Source: Flavobacteriaceae bacterium
GTDB taxonomy: Bacteria; Bacteroidota; Bacteroidia; Flavobacteriales; Flavobacteriaceae
Reading direction: 5' to 3'
Assembly: GCA_009886755.1 (NCBI GenBank)
Contig: QXYU01000046.1
Span: forward strand, 1-64,000
Length of the DNA stretch: 64,000 bases
The number at the start of each line of letters is the position of its first letter. The first letter of the stretch is position 1. Below, one piece after another: positions 54,812 to 62,362 of the stretch. The translations under genes and the position numbers were made by a program. The notes beneath the pieces were generated by a model. The model was not told the origin of the DNA. It did no database searches and worked only from the letters and a program-made list of their open reading frames with translations.

Positions 54812-55404
54812 TTAGATTTGGTGCTTTTTTATTGATTCCGCTACTGTTTTACTGATTTTAGATTCTTTGGGTTCTATTCTTCGTTTTAAAACCTTCAGTT
54901 GATCGGTGAATTCATATTTGATTCGTTCACCAGGATTTGATATTCTTGCATACACATTGTTGTAGAAACAATTTCGAATAGTTGTAAGTAATTCGTCTTT
55001 GGATAATCCGATATCTGTTTTGAGTCCATCGAGATGTTTTCTAATTTCATTCAAAATAGATTTTTTGAGAATCTGAACAACAAAATTAGAATCTGTTTCA
55101 GATAAGTTGGTGAAAGTTGATGTATAAACCTTTCTTTGGATACTTGAATCAGGATTCATTTCTACTCTCCCAGTACAAAAAATATTTCCCTTGATGACAC
55201 CTGAAAGCAATAAATCTTCACAGATAAAACACCGATGACAACTGAGGTGCTTTCGATAATGACTTTTTTTTGGGTCAGAATAGCACCTTTGAAGTTACAT
55301 TCAATTCGCAGGGATTTGTGTGATTTTAAATAGCCTTCTAAATAACTATTTGTTGGGATAAGGATGGGTGATGAAGAACCCCCATTTTGCGTTGACGATT
55401 TCAT
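54812..55404 (-). pseudogene. Bactofilin-family protein, interrupted by a frameshift
   Basis: Two minus-strand frames join into one protein of ~197 residues. From ATG 55404: N-S-Y-L-E-G-Y-L-K, L-R-I-E-C-N-F-K-G-A-I and V-I-I-E-S-T-S-V-V-I-G. In the next frame: C-E-D-L-L-L-S-G-V-I-K-G-N-I-F-C-T-G-R-V-E-M. This short-repeat pattern, with hydrophobic residues alternating around Gly, is the bactofilin beta-helix. About 100 charged residues follow. One extra T in the run of four (A run at 55226-55229 on the plus strand) would restore the frame, so this is either a recent mutation or a sequencing error. Confidence 0.7.
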
Positions 55405-55494
55405 GGATTAAAATTTAGGTGACATAAAAATATATATTTAAGTGTTATACCTAGGATTTTTATAAATTTACGTTCCCTGAAAGAAAGGGGCTTA

Positions 55495-55851
55495 ATGGAC
55501 TTGACAGAACAGGAAATCCATAACATGGCCATGCAAGTGGTTGGAGAACTTTTGAAAGAAGATGGTTTTGAATTCCTCGCGGTGAATTCCAAACTAAAGA
55601 AAGACCCTCAGTTTGTCTGCTTGAAGGAAAAAAAGCTTCATTTTGTGGTTGTCAAAGGGTCTTTATATCCTGAAAATCCCAAGCAGTATGACCTCAAACT
55701 CATGGCTCAAATCAAAGAGCATGCCACCAAATACAACGCTTTTACTTATTATGCTGGAGTGGGTTTTGCGCATGCTGACGACTATGAAAAACCACTTTCC
55801 AAAACAGAGCCCTATGTTGTCAATTACGACGGTTTGCAAGAAATACATTAG
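55495..55851 (+). CDS. Conserved 118-residue protein next to the nqr operon
   Basis: 118 residues, no signal peptide or helix. L-T-E-Q-E-I-H-N-M-A-M-Q-V-V-G, then G-F-E-F-L-A-V-N-S-K-L-K-K-D-P-Q-F-V-C and L-H-F-V-V-V-K suggest a small alpha/beta fold. Homologs occur beside nqr genes in Flavobacteriia and are sometimes mislabelled NqrF, which they are not: there are no Fe-S or flavin motifs. A restriction-endonuclease-like fold is possible from the E...K/Q-F pattern, but I cannot support it. Its end overlaps the start of apbE by 38 bases in another frame, so the two are cotranscribed. TAAATTTA at 55463-55470 may be its promoter box. Confidence 0.8.
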   Translation: MDLTEQEIHNMAMQVVGELLKEDGFEFLAVNSKLKKDPQFVCLKEKKLHFVVVKGSLYPENPKQYDLKLMAQIKEHATKYNAFTYYAGVGFAHADDYEKPLSKTEPYVVNYDGLQEIH

Positions 55852-56818
55852 CATCCTTGCAATTCTTTTTGTGGCTTGTGAAACCCCAAGCTCGCTGCAA
55901 ATTCATCAAGGACGTGCGCTAGGCACCTCCTACACGATTCAATATGAAGGAGTGTTTCATCAATATGCTCAATATCAAAAGAGCATCGACAGCCTATTTC
56001 AAGTGATCAACCAGTCTTTATCCACTTATTGGCCTGATTCGGATATTTCCAAAATCAATAGAGGGGATAGTCTTGTGGTTGTAGATTCTCATTTTAAAAA
56101 GGTCTTTCGCAAGGCAACAACAGTTTGGAAAAAAACCGATGGTTTTTTTGATCCTACCATTGGTAGTTTTGCGAACGCCTATGGCTTTGGTCCCCAAAAA
56201 CCCTTAAGGCGCATTGGAATGGTTCAATTGGATAGTTTACGACAATTCACCGGTTGGGAGAAAATAAGCCTACGAGAGAATGGAACGATACGCAAAGACC
56301 ACCCCGCTATTTACTTAGACTTTAATGCTATTGCCAAGGGGTATACGGTGGATGTTATTGCGAATTATTTGTTGGAAAAAGGACAGCAAAATTATTTGGT
56401 AGAAATAGGAGGGGAAGTGGTTGCCAAAGGAATCAGTCCAAAGTTTCAAAAAGCTTGGACGGTTGCTATTGACGATCCCCAACAAGGAGCTGAACGTCGT
56501 TTTAAAACCACTCTTTCCCTGGTTGATGAGGCTTTGGCAACTTCTGGTAATTACCGAAAATACCGTATTGACTCCCTAACTGGGGAGAAGTATGTTCACA
56601 GTCTAAACCCTCATACTGGGCTACCGGTAAAGTCTTCCATTCTGAGTGCTAGCGTCCGAGCTACGGATTGTATGACTGCCGACGCTTACGCCACTGCCCT
56701 AATGGTTTTGCCACTAGAAAAGGGGCAAGAACTTATAGCGAGTGCAACAAATTTGGAAGCCTATTGGATAGTAAGTCAGGGTTCCACCACACTTGAGGTA
56801 AGCACAAAAGGCTGGTAA
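55814..56818 (+). CDS. apbE: FAD:protein FMN transferase (ApbE), lipoprotein
   Basis: 334 residues from ATG 55814, which gives a lipoprotein signal (I-S-I-L-A-I-L-F-V-A-C). It attaches FMN to Thr of S/T-G-A-T motifs in NqrB and NqrC outside the inner membrane. Features: G-T-S-Y-T-I-Q-Y, W-P-D-S-D-I-S-K-I-N, Y-L-D-F-N-A-I-A-K-G-Y-T-V-D, L-V-E-I-G-G-E-V, A-T-S-G-N-Y and H-S-L-N-P-H-T-G. D-C-M-T-A-D-A-Y-A-T carries the metal Asp. Its place behind nqrA-F is functionally consistent. Confidence 0.93.
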   Translation: MLSITTVCKKYISILAILFVACETPSSLQIHQGRALGTSYTIQYEGVFHQYAQYQKSIDSLFQVINQSLSTYWPDSDISKINRGDSLVVVDSHFKKVFRKATTVWKKTDGFFDPTIGSFANAYGFGPQKPLRRIGMVQLDSLRQFTGWEKISLRENGTIRKDHPAIYLDFNAIAKGYTVDVIANYLLEKGQQNYLVEIGGEVVAKGISPKFQKAWTVAIDDPQQGAERRFKTTLSLVDEALATSGNYRKYRIDSLTGEKYVHSLNPHTGLPVKSSILSASVRATDCMTADAYATALMVLPLEKGQELIASATNLEAYWIVSQGSTTLEVSTKGW

Positions 56819-56867
56819 ACAACCATCTATTACATTTGCCTACGGTTTTTCGCTTTCCAATTGGAAC

Positions 56868-57254
56868 TTGTCCAATGCTAGAAAAGCGTACACTGTTGAT
56901 TCAAAGTTATTGCGATACAAAGTACTCCTAGGTAGTGTTTTTGAATCGTTACCAAAACACAAACTTCACGGATTTGTGGGAATGGAAAAAGAAGCCTCAG
57001 AATACAGTTATTGGACACGGATCCAATGGGAGGCTCCATCAGGGATTTTGTTGGGGGTAGATGTTCGTATTCCTTTCCAATGGCAAGGACAATTTGCTTT
57101 TCCGTTGACCGATCATTGGAAGCTAGGGTTTTATTACGGGCGTTATTCCAATCGCTTTAACCAGCGATTTTTGGGAGTAAATATTCAGTATGGATGGTCT
57201 CTAAATTTTGCTAATGACCGTCCTGTGGAGTCTTTGGATTATGAAATTGATTAG
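56868..57254 (+). CDS. Beta-strand-rich hypothetical protein, start uncertain
   Basis: 128 residues from a TTG at 56868. The same frame is open upstream to 56802 without ATG or signal sequence and reads S-I-T-F-A-Y-G-F-S-L-S-N-W-N-L. Alternating aromatic and polar residues (W-T-R-I-Q-W-E, G-I-L-L-G-V-D-V-R-I-P-F, W-K-L-G-F-Y-Y-G-R-Y-S) look like strands of an outer-membrane beta-barrel. Either the N-terminus has been lost or it is a small atypical gene cotranscribed with apbE. I do not recognise a family. The stop interlocks with the methyltransferase stop on the other strand. Confidence 0.45.
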   Translation: MSNARKAYTVDSKLLRYKVLLGSVFESLPKHKLHGFVGMEKEASEYSYWTRIQWEAPSGILLGVDVRIPFQWQGQFAFPLTDHWKLGFYYGRYSNRFNQRFLGVNIQYGWSLNFANDRPVESLDYEID

Positions 57255-58006
57255 TAGCTTTTCACCCCCACTGGAATCCGCTCCTGCTGGAGCGAAAAGT
57301 AGTTGATTTCTTCAGGGGATATCTTTGCGTAAAGATCTACTGCCTCCGCCTGAAAACCAGCGGTTTTCAAACGCTGATAATAATCTTGCCCATAAATACG
57401 TACGTGATCGTATTGCCCGAAAATTTGAGTACGTTTCTTTGGGTCGGTGATGCTGTTGTCCTCAAAAGTGGTCTTTCGGTTTTCATCAAGGGGTACTTGA
57501 AGGATGGCGGTTCCTCCTTTTTTCAAAACGCGATAGAGTTCGGAAAGCGCTTTTTGATCCTCGGGAATATGCTCCAAAACATGATTGCAAAAGATTAGGT
57601 CAAAAGTTTCCTCGGCAAAGGGTAATGCTGTGAGATCGGCTTTGACGTCAGCTAGGGGAGAATGTAAATCAGTGGTGGTGTATTCCCAATGCGAAAAGTT
57701 TTTAAATCGTTGGTAAAAAGCCTGTTCAGGGGCTACATGAAGTACACGTAGGGTTTGACTTAGTAAGCTCGTTTCCCGTTCCAAATACAACCACAGTAGC
57801 CGATGTCTTTCCAATGAGAGCGTTCCGGGACTCAGGGCATTGGGACGTATTTTATCGTACCCATAGGGGAGAAATTTCCGATAGCCACGACCATCAATCG
57901 GATCTTTAAATCGGGAACCGCGATACCACCATCGAAGAAGGGGGCGGAGTTGGATGCTGCCCCAGATCAACACGGGACGTTGGAAAAGGGAAAGAATCCA
58001 TTTCAT
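57251..58006 (-). CDS. SAM-dependent class I methyltransferase
   Basis: 251 residues. Motif I reads L-H-V-A-P-E-Q-A-F-Y (~93), D in T-T-T-D-L-H-S-P-L-A-D-V-K-A-D-L, F-D-L-I-F-C-N-H-V-L-E-H-I and L-Y-R-V-L-K-K-G-G-T-A-I-L-Q-V-P. The A-P-E variant of motif I and the C-R-x-K-F-L-P-Y-G-like N-terminus (Y-R-K-F-L-P-Y-G-Y) mark a Bacteroidota subgroup of unknown substrate. Last gene of a unit with gpmI, a thioredoxin-like gene and map, joined by a 4-base overlap. Confidence 0.85.
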   Translation of the reverse strand: MKWILSLFQRPVLIWGSIQLRPLLRWWYRGSRFKDPIDGRGYRKFLPYGYDKIRPNALSPGTLSLERHRLLWLYLERETSLLSQTLRVLHVAPEQAFYQRFKNFSHWEYTTTDLHSPLADVKADLTALPFAEETFDLIFCNHVLEHIPEDQKALSELYRVLKKGGTAILQVPLDENRKTTFEDNSITDPKKRTQIFGQYDHVRIYGQDYYQRLKTAGFQAEAVDLYAKISPEEINYFSLQQERIPVGVKSY

Positions 58007-58815
58007 TGCTTGGTTTTTTTCCGAAAAGGGATTTCTTCATCGCTCTGAATCCCCAAGGATTCATAGATATAATCAAAAGTGGATAACAGCTCTGGCTGAC
58101 CATTAACAATTGCCACATCATGCTCAAAATGAGCGCTAGCTTTACCGTCAGCGGTGAGAATAGTCCAACCGTCTTTGAGTTGTTTGATACGTCGGGTTCC
58201 TTGGTTGATCATGGGCTCTATAGCCACCACTAAGCCTTCTTTAAACTGTTTTCCACGGCCTCGACGACCGTAGTTTGGCATTTCGGGTGCTTCGTGCATT
58301 TCAGCCCCCAAACCATGCCCAACCAGTTCTCGAACGACACCATAACCTGCCGCTTTAGTGTAGTTTTGAATGGCATAACCAACATCACCTACGCGATTGT
58401 TAGCCTTAAATTGTGCGATGCCCACATAAAGGGACTCTTTGGTTACTTGAAGTAATTTGGCCACGGCAGGATCAATTTGTCCCACGGCAAAAGTATAGGC
58501 ATGATCTCCATAAAATCCGTCTTTCAAGGCGCCGCAATCTACGGAGAGGATATCGCCTTCTTCCAAAGGAGTTTCATTGGGGATGCCGTGGACGACTTGT
58601 GCATTGGGACTTACGCAAAGGGTGTTGGGAAAATCGTAGAGTCCCAAAAACCCTGGTTCGGCACCATGATCCCGAATGAAGGTCTCAGCCAAAGCGTCTA
58701 GTTTTAAGCTCGTTACTCCGGGTTTTATTTCCCCTGCGAGCATCCCAAGCGTTTTCGATACAATCAGCGCACTTTCTCGAATGCGTTCAATTTCTTCGGC
58801 TGTTTTGAATATCAT
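58003..58815 (-). CDS. map: Methionine aminopeptidase, type I
   Basis: 270 residues. Removes the initiator Met. Metal ligands: D in D-I-L-S-V-D-C-G-A and D in Y-G-D-H-A, H in V-G-H-G-L-G-A-E-M-H, E in A-I-E-P-M-I-N and E in S-A-H-F-E-H-D. V-V-H-G-I-P-N is the substrate loop. The type Ia form lacks an N-terminal zinc finger. ATGA overlaps join it to neighbours on both sides. Confidence 0.96.
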   Translation of the reverse strand: MIFKTAEEIERIRESALIVSKTLGMLAGEIKPGVTSLKLDALAETFIRDHGAEPGFLGLYDFPNTLCVSPNAQVVHGIPNETPLEEGDILSVDCGALKDGFYGDHAYTFAVGQIDPAVAKLLQVTKESLYVGIAQFKANNRVGDVGYAIQNYTKAAGYGVVRELVGHGLGAEMHEAPEMPNYGRRGRGKQFKEGLVVAIEPMINQGTRRIKQLKDGWTILTADGKASAHFEHDVAIVNGQPELLSTFDYIYESLGIQSDEEIPFRKKTKQ

Positions 58816-59372
58816 GGATTGGCTACATCAAAGTAGGCATGTTGATACGCCTCGTTTTTGAGAATCTTACCCATGTCTTTGTAAAGTGATTCTACAGGAA
58901 ACTCTACAATACGATTCATTTCTTTTCCGTCCTTATAAAAAATCAAAGTTGGGATGTTGATGATATCAAGTCCTTCTTCGAAATATTGTGGGGTTGTTTT
59001 GTCCTCATCCATTGCATATAGGGTCATATCGCCTGCCTGTACGTCAAGGGCATCCAGTATTTTTAGCATTCCAGGTACTTCTCGTTGACTGTCTTCACAC
59101 CAAGTTCCGAGGAATAGCGTATAGGTCAAGCCATGGGCCAGTGGTTTCATTTCAGCCACCCAGCTTGGGTTGAGCTTAAAAAAATCGTATTCTTTTTGAA
59201 ACCATTGACTGTGCTCGTAGGTCAGCAGATTGGTTCGGTTGATTTCTCCAATCATGTAGGGAGTACCTTCTTCGAGGGTTGTTTTTTCAGTTACGGGAAG
59301 AGCTTTGGGCGGGGTTGTGGTGGTGCCGCAAGCCGTAAGAGAAAAGAGCAGGAGTAGGACTAATTTTTTCAT
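58812..59372 (-). CDS. Thioredoxin-fold lipoprotein with a single active-site cysteine
   Basis: 186 residues. Lipoprotein signal L-L-L-L-F-S-L-T-A-C. A thioredoxin fold follows with L-F-L-G-T-W-C-E-D-S-Q-R-E-V-P (~87-101) and the cis-Pro motif N-I-P-T-L-I-F-Y. The active site is C-E-D-S, so the resolving cysteine of C-x-x-C is replaced by Ser. It cannot run a standard dithiol cycle and may act as a binding or peroxiredoxin-like protein. It should be anchored outside the cytoplasm. Confidence 0.82.
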   Translation of the reverse strand: MKKLVLLLLFSLTACGTTTTPPKALPVTEKTTLEEGTPYMIGEINRTNLLTYEHSQWFQKEYDFFKLNPSWVAEMKPLAHGLTYTLFLGTWCEDSQREVPGMLKILDALDVQAGDMTLYAMDEDKTTPQYFEEGLDIINIPTLIFYKDGKEMNRIVEFPVESLYKDMGKILKNEAYQHAYFDVANP

Positions 59373-60892
59373 TCGTCTTCTAATAATGAGTTTTGTGTCA
59401 TAGCAGCGGGTTGGGCTACTTCTAACAAATCTAATACAGTTGGCGCAATATCTCCCAATACTCCGGATTTGACCTTACGTTTTTTACCATCCACAAAAAT
59501 AAACGGAACGGGATTGGTGGTATGCGCTGTGTGGGGACTTCCATCTTCATTAAACATGGTTTCACAATTTCCATGATCGGCAATCAAAAGGGTGACATAG
59601 CCTTGAGCTAAGGCAGCGGTAATTACTTTTTCAGCGCATTGGTCAACCGTTTCACAGGCCTTAATGGCTGCTTGCATGTCTCCGGTATGTCCAACCATAT
59701 CGGGATTGGCAAAGTTGAGACAGATAAAATCGGGGGTGTCACTTTGGATGGCGGTAATAATCTTGTCTTGGATTTCAAAAGCACTCATCTCGGGTTTAAG
59801 ATCATAGGTGGCCACTTTAGGGGAAGGGCATAGGATTCTTTTTTCACCTTCAAAAGGGGTTTCTTGACCACCATTAAAGAAGAAAGTTACATGGGGGTAT
59901 TTTTCTGTTTCGGCAATTCGTATTTGTGTTTTCCCTGCTTTAGAAAGCGTTTCTCCAAGGGTGTCTTTCAAATTGTCTTTGTCAAAAATGACGTGAACGT
60001 TTTCGAAATTTTCATCGTAATTGGTCAACGTAAGGTAGTGCAGCGCAAGGGGTTCCATACCGTATTCTGAAAAGGCTTGTTGGGTCAGTACTTGACTGAG
60101 CTGCCGCCCGCGATCGGTTCTAAAATTCATAAAAATCACCACATCGTCCGCTTGAATGGTCGCAATGGGCTTGCCATCAGCATCTACTCCGACGAGCGGC
60201 TCCATAAATTCATCCGTGGTTCCATCTTGGTAGCTGGCATCCATGGCTGCTGCAAAATCTGTGGTGGCTTTTCCATTTCCTTCCACCAAAAGTTGATAAG
60301 CTTTTTGGACACGTTCCCAGCGCTGGTCTCGATCCATAGCGTAGTACCGACCGATCAAGGAAGCCAATTCTCCAGAGGTGTTTTCCAAAAGGGTACTGAT
60401 TTTTTTTACAAAAGAGGTACCTGACTTGGGAGCCACGTCGCGCCCATCACTAAAGGCATGAAGGTAGAATGGTAGTTCGGTACTGGCCAATGTTTTGATC
60501 ATGGCTTCGTAGTGGTCGATATGGGCGTGGACACCACCATCGGATAATAAGCCTAAAAGATGAATAGCTTTTCCTTTTTCTTTAGCATAAGCGATAGCGG
60601 CCTGCAAAGGGGCTTGGTCTCCCAGGGCACCTTCTGCAACCACTTTATTGATTTTTGCCAAATCTTGATAGACAATTCTCCCAGCTCCTAAGTTCATATG
60701 CCCTACTTCGCTATTGCCCATTTGTCCACTAGGTAAACCCACGTGCTCCCCATCGGTACGCAAGGCACTAAAATGGTAGTTTTCATAGAGTGAATCAATA
60801 AAAGGGGTTTGGGCCTGCTCCACGGCAGAGGCTTCTTTACGACTGGCATTTCCCCAGCCATCTAAAATCATTAAAAGGGCTTTATCCGACAT
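59369..60892 (-). CDS. gpmI: 2,3-Bisphosphoglycerate-independent phosphoglycerate mutase
   Basis: 507 residues from ATG 60892. Glycolytic enzyme of the alkaline phosphatase superfamily. The metal Asp is D11 in L-M-I-L-D-G-W-G; the phosphoryl-accepting Ser is S61 in G-Q-M-G-N-S-E-V-G-H. H-A-F-S-D-G-R-D, F-R-T-D-R-G-R-Q-L, A-N-P-D-M-V-G-H-T-G and A-D-H-G-N-C-E complete it. An upstream ATG (60946) precedes the -7 box TATCTTTG (60914-60907, minus strand) and is rejected. Confidence 0.96.
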   Translation of the reverse strand: MSDKALLMILDGWGNASRKEASAVEQAQTPFIDSLYENYHFSALRTDGEHVGLPSGQMGNSEVGHMNLGAGRIVYQDLAKINKVVAEGALGDQAPLQAAIAYAKEKGKAIHLLGLLSDGGVHAHIDHYEAMIKTLASTELPFYLHAFSDGRDVAPKSGTSFVKKISTLLENTSGELASLIGRYYAMDRDQRWERVQKAYQLLVEGNGKATTDFAAAMDASYQDGTTDEFMEPLVGVDADGKPIATIQADDVVIFMNFRTDRGRQLSQVLTQQAFSEYGMEPLALHYLTLTNYDENFENVHVIFDKDNLKDTLGETLSKAGKTQIRIAETEKYPHVTFFFNGGQETPFEGEKRILCPSPKVATYDLKPEMSAFEIQDKIITAIQSDTPDFICLNFANPDMVGHTGDMQAAIKACETVDQCAEKVITAALAQGYVTLLIADHGNCETMFNEDGSPHTAHTTNPVPFIFVDGKKRKVKSGVLGDIAPTVLDLLEVAQPAAMTQNSLLEDE

Positions 60893-60906
60893 TTGGTTTC
60901 TTTTGG

Positions 60907-60914
60907 CAAAGATA
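60907..60914 (-). promoter_or_regulatory. -7 box (TATCTTTG) for the gpmI operon
   Basis: A perfect TAnnTTTG match on the minus strand, 14 bases before the gpmI ATG at 60892. Confidence 0.5.
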
Positions 60915-60962
60915 CGAAAAGCAATGCCCAAGCGTTTCTGGCACAAGCGAAAAAAATGTTAG

Positions 60963-60970
60963 TATTTTTG
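60963..60970 (+). promoter_or_regulatory. -7 box (TATTTTTG) for rsgA, 6 bases before its ATG
   Basis: A perfect TAnnTTTG match. With a start site a few bases downstream, the rsgA message would be leaderless or nearly so. Confidence 0.45.
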
Positions 60971-60976
60971 TGATTC

Positions 60977-61903
60977 ATGCTAGAAGGAATTGTTTATCGC
61001 TCTACAGGAAGTTGGTACTTGGTTAAAACCGATGATGGTTTTTTGAATTGTCGGATCAAAGGGAAAATTCGCTTGCAGGGAATCAAGAGCACCAATCCAG
61101 TGGCTGTAGGCGATCGGGTAGCGGTGGACAAAGACCCTAAAGATTCAAGTCAAGGCGTGATTTCCGATATTTTGGAACGTAAAAACTACATCATCCGACG
61201 CTCGGTAAACCTGTCCAAGCAAACCCATATTATTGCAGCCAATATCGATCAGGTATTTTTATTGGTCACACTAAACAATCCGGTGACTACATTTGCTTTT
61301 ATCGATCGCTTTTTGGTATCGGCAGAGGCTTATGGTATCCCCGTGATTTTGCTTTTCAATAAGATGGACAGTTATAACGAAGGAGAACGACAAGCCTTGG
61401 AGGAAATGCAAGCTGTTTATGGAAAGATCGGTTATGAAACTCGCTTTATTTCTGCCTTGGCGCAGCAAGGGGTTGACGATTTAAAAAAGGCTATGGGGGG
61501 AAAGGTTAGTATGTTTTCTGGGCATAGTGGAGTGGGAAAATCTACTTTAGCCAACGCCATTGCCCCCGATTTAGACCTTAAGACAGCCACTATTTCCAGT
61601 AGTCATTCTCAAGGGCAACACACTACTACCTTTGCTGAGATGTTTGATTTGGATGCGAATATTCGCATTATAGACACACCAGGGATTCGCGGGTTTGGTG
61701 TTGTGGATATGAGTCCAACCGAACTGGCTGATTATTTCTTGGAATTTTTACCACTTCAAGAAGGCTGTAAATTCCACAATTGCCTGCATGTAGAAGAGCC
61801 AAAATGCGCCATCAAACAGGCAGTAGCGGAAGGGCAAATTGCGGAAAGCCGCTATGATAGCTATTTGAAATTGTTAGAAGAAGATACTCCGTACCGAAAA
61901 TAG
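60977..61903 (+). CDS. rsgA: Ribosome small-subunit-dependent GTPase A
   Basis: 308 residues. A circularly permuted GTPase acting in 30S maturation. An N-terminal OB fold (residues ~1-70) precedes the G domain with G4 L-L-F-N-K-M-D before G1 G-H-S-G-V-G-K-S-T (~181-189) and G3 D-T-P-G-I-R-G-F. A zinc site follows at ~263-276 (C-K-F-H-N-C-L-H and C-A-I). dtd follows 6 bases later. Confidence 0.95.
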   Translation: MLEGIVYRSTGSWYLVKTDDGFLNCRIKGKIRLQGIKSTNPVAVGDRVAVDKDPKDSSQGVISDILERKNYIIRRSVNLSKQTHIIAANIDQVFLLVTLNNPVTTFAFIDRFLVSAEAYGIPVILLFNKMDSYNEGERQALEEMQAVYGKIGYETRFISALAQQGVDDLKKAMGGKVSMFSGHSGVGKSTLANAIAPDLDLKTATISSSHSQGQHTTTFAEMFDLDANIRIIDTPGIRGFGVVDMSPTELADYFLEFLPLQEGCKFHNCLHVEEPKCAIKQAVAEGQIAESRYDSYLKLLEEDTPYRK

Positions 61904-61909
61904 ATAATT

Positions 61910-62362
61910 ATGCGTGTAATCGTTCAAAGGGTCAGTGAAGCTAGTGTGAGTGTTGACCAGCAAGTGGTGGGAAGCATCAATCAAGGGGTTTTGATTTTGC
62001 TGGGTATTGGAACGGATGATTCCGAAGCCGATGCCGATTGGTTGCTTCAGAAAATCGTTGCTTTGCGGATATTCAATGATGCCGATGGGGTAATGAACCG
62101 ATCGCTAATTGATGTGGGAGGAGAGGCTTTACTGATCTCTCAATTTACGCTGATGGCCGCAACCAAAAAAGGGAACCGTCCGTCCTTTATCAAAGCAGCT
62201 CGACCCGAACAAGCCATTCCTTTATATGAATATTGTATTGATAAACTGGAAAAGCTTTTAGGTCAAAAAATCGCAACGGGTATTTTTGGAGCGGACATGA
62301 AAGTACATTTGCTCAACGACGGCCCGGTTACGATTCCAATAGATTCTAAAAATAGAGAGTGA
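61910..62362 (+). CDS. dtd: D-aminoacyl-tRNA deacylase
   Basis: 150 residues, standard length. It removes D-amino acids mischarged on tRNA. The active-site S-Q-F-T-L-M-A and the cross-subunit Gly-cisPro motif N-D-G-P-V-T-I are both present. M-R-V-I-V-Q-R-V-S-E-A-S-V is the typical start. Its stop abuts the murB stop on the opposite strand without a gap. Confidence 0.95.
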   Translation: MRVIVQRVSEASVSVDQQVVGSINQGVLILLGIGTDDSEADADWLLQKIVALRIFNDADGVMNRSLIDVGGEALLISQFTLMAATKKGNRPSFIKAARPEQAIPLYEYCIDKLEKLLGQKIATGIFGADMKVHLLNDGPVTIPIDSKNRE

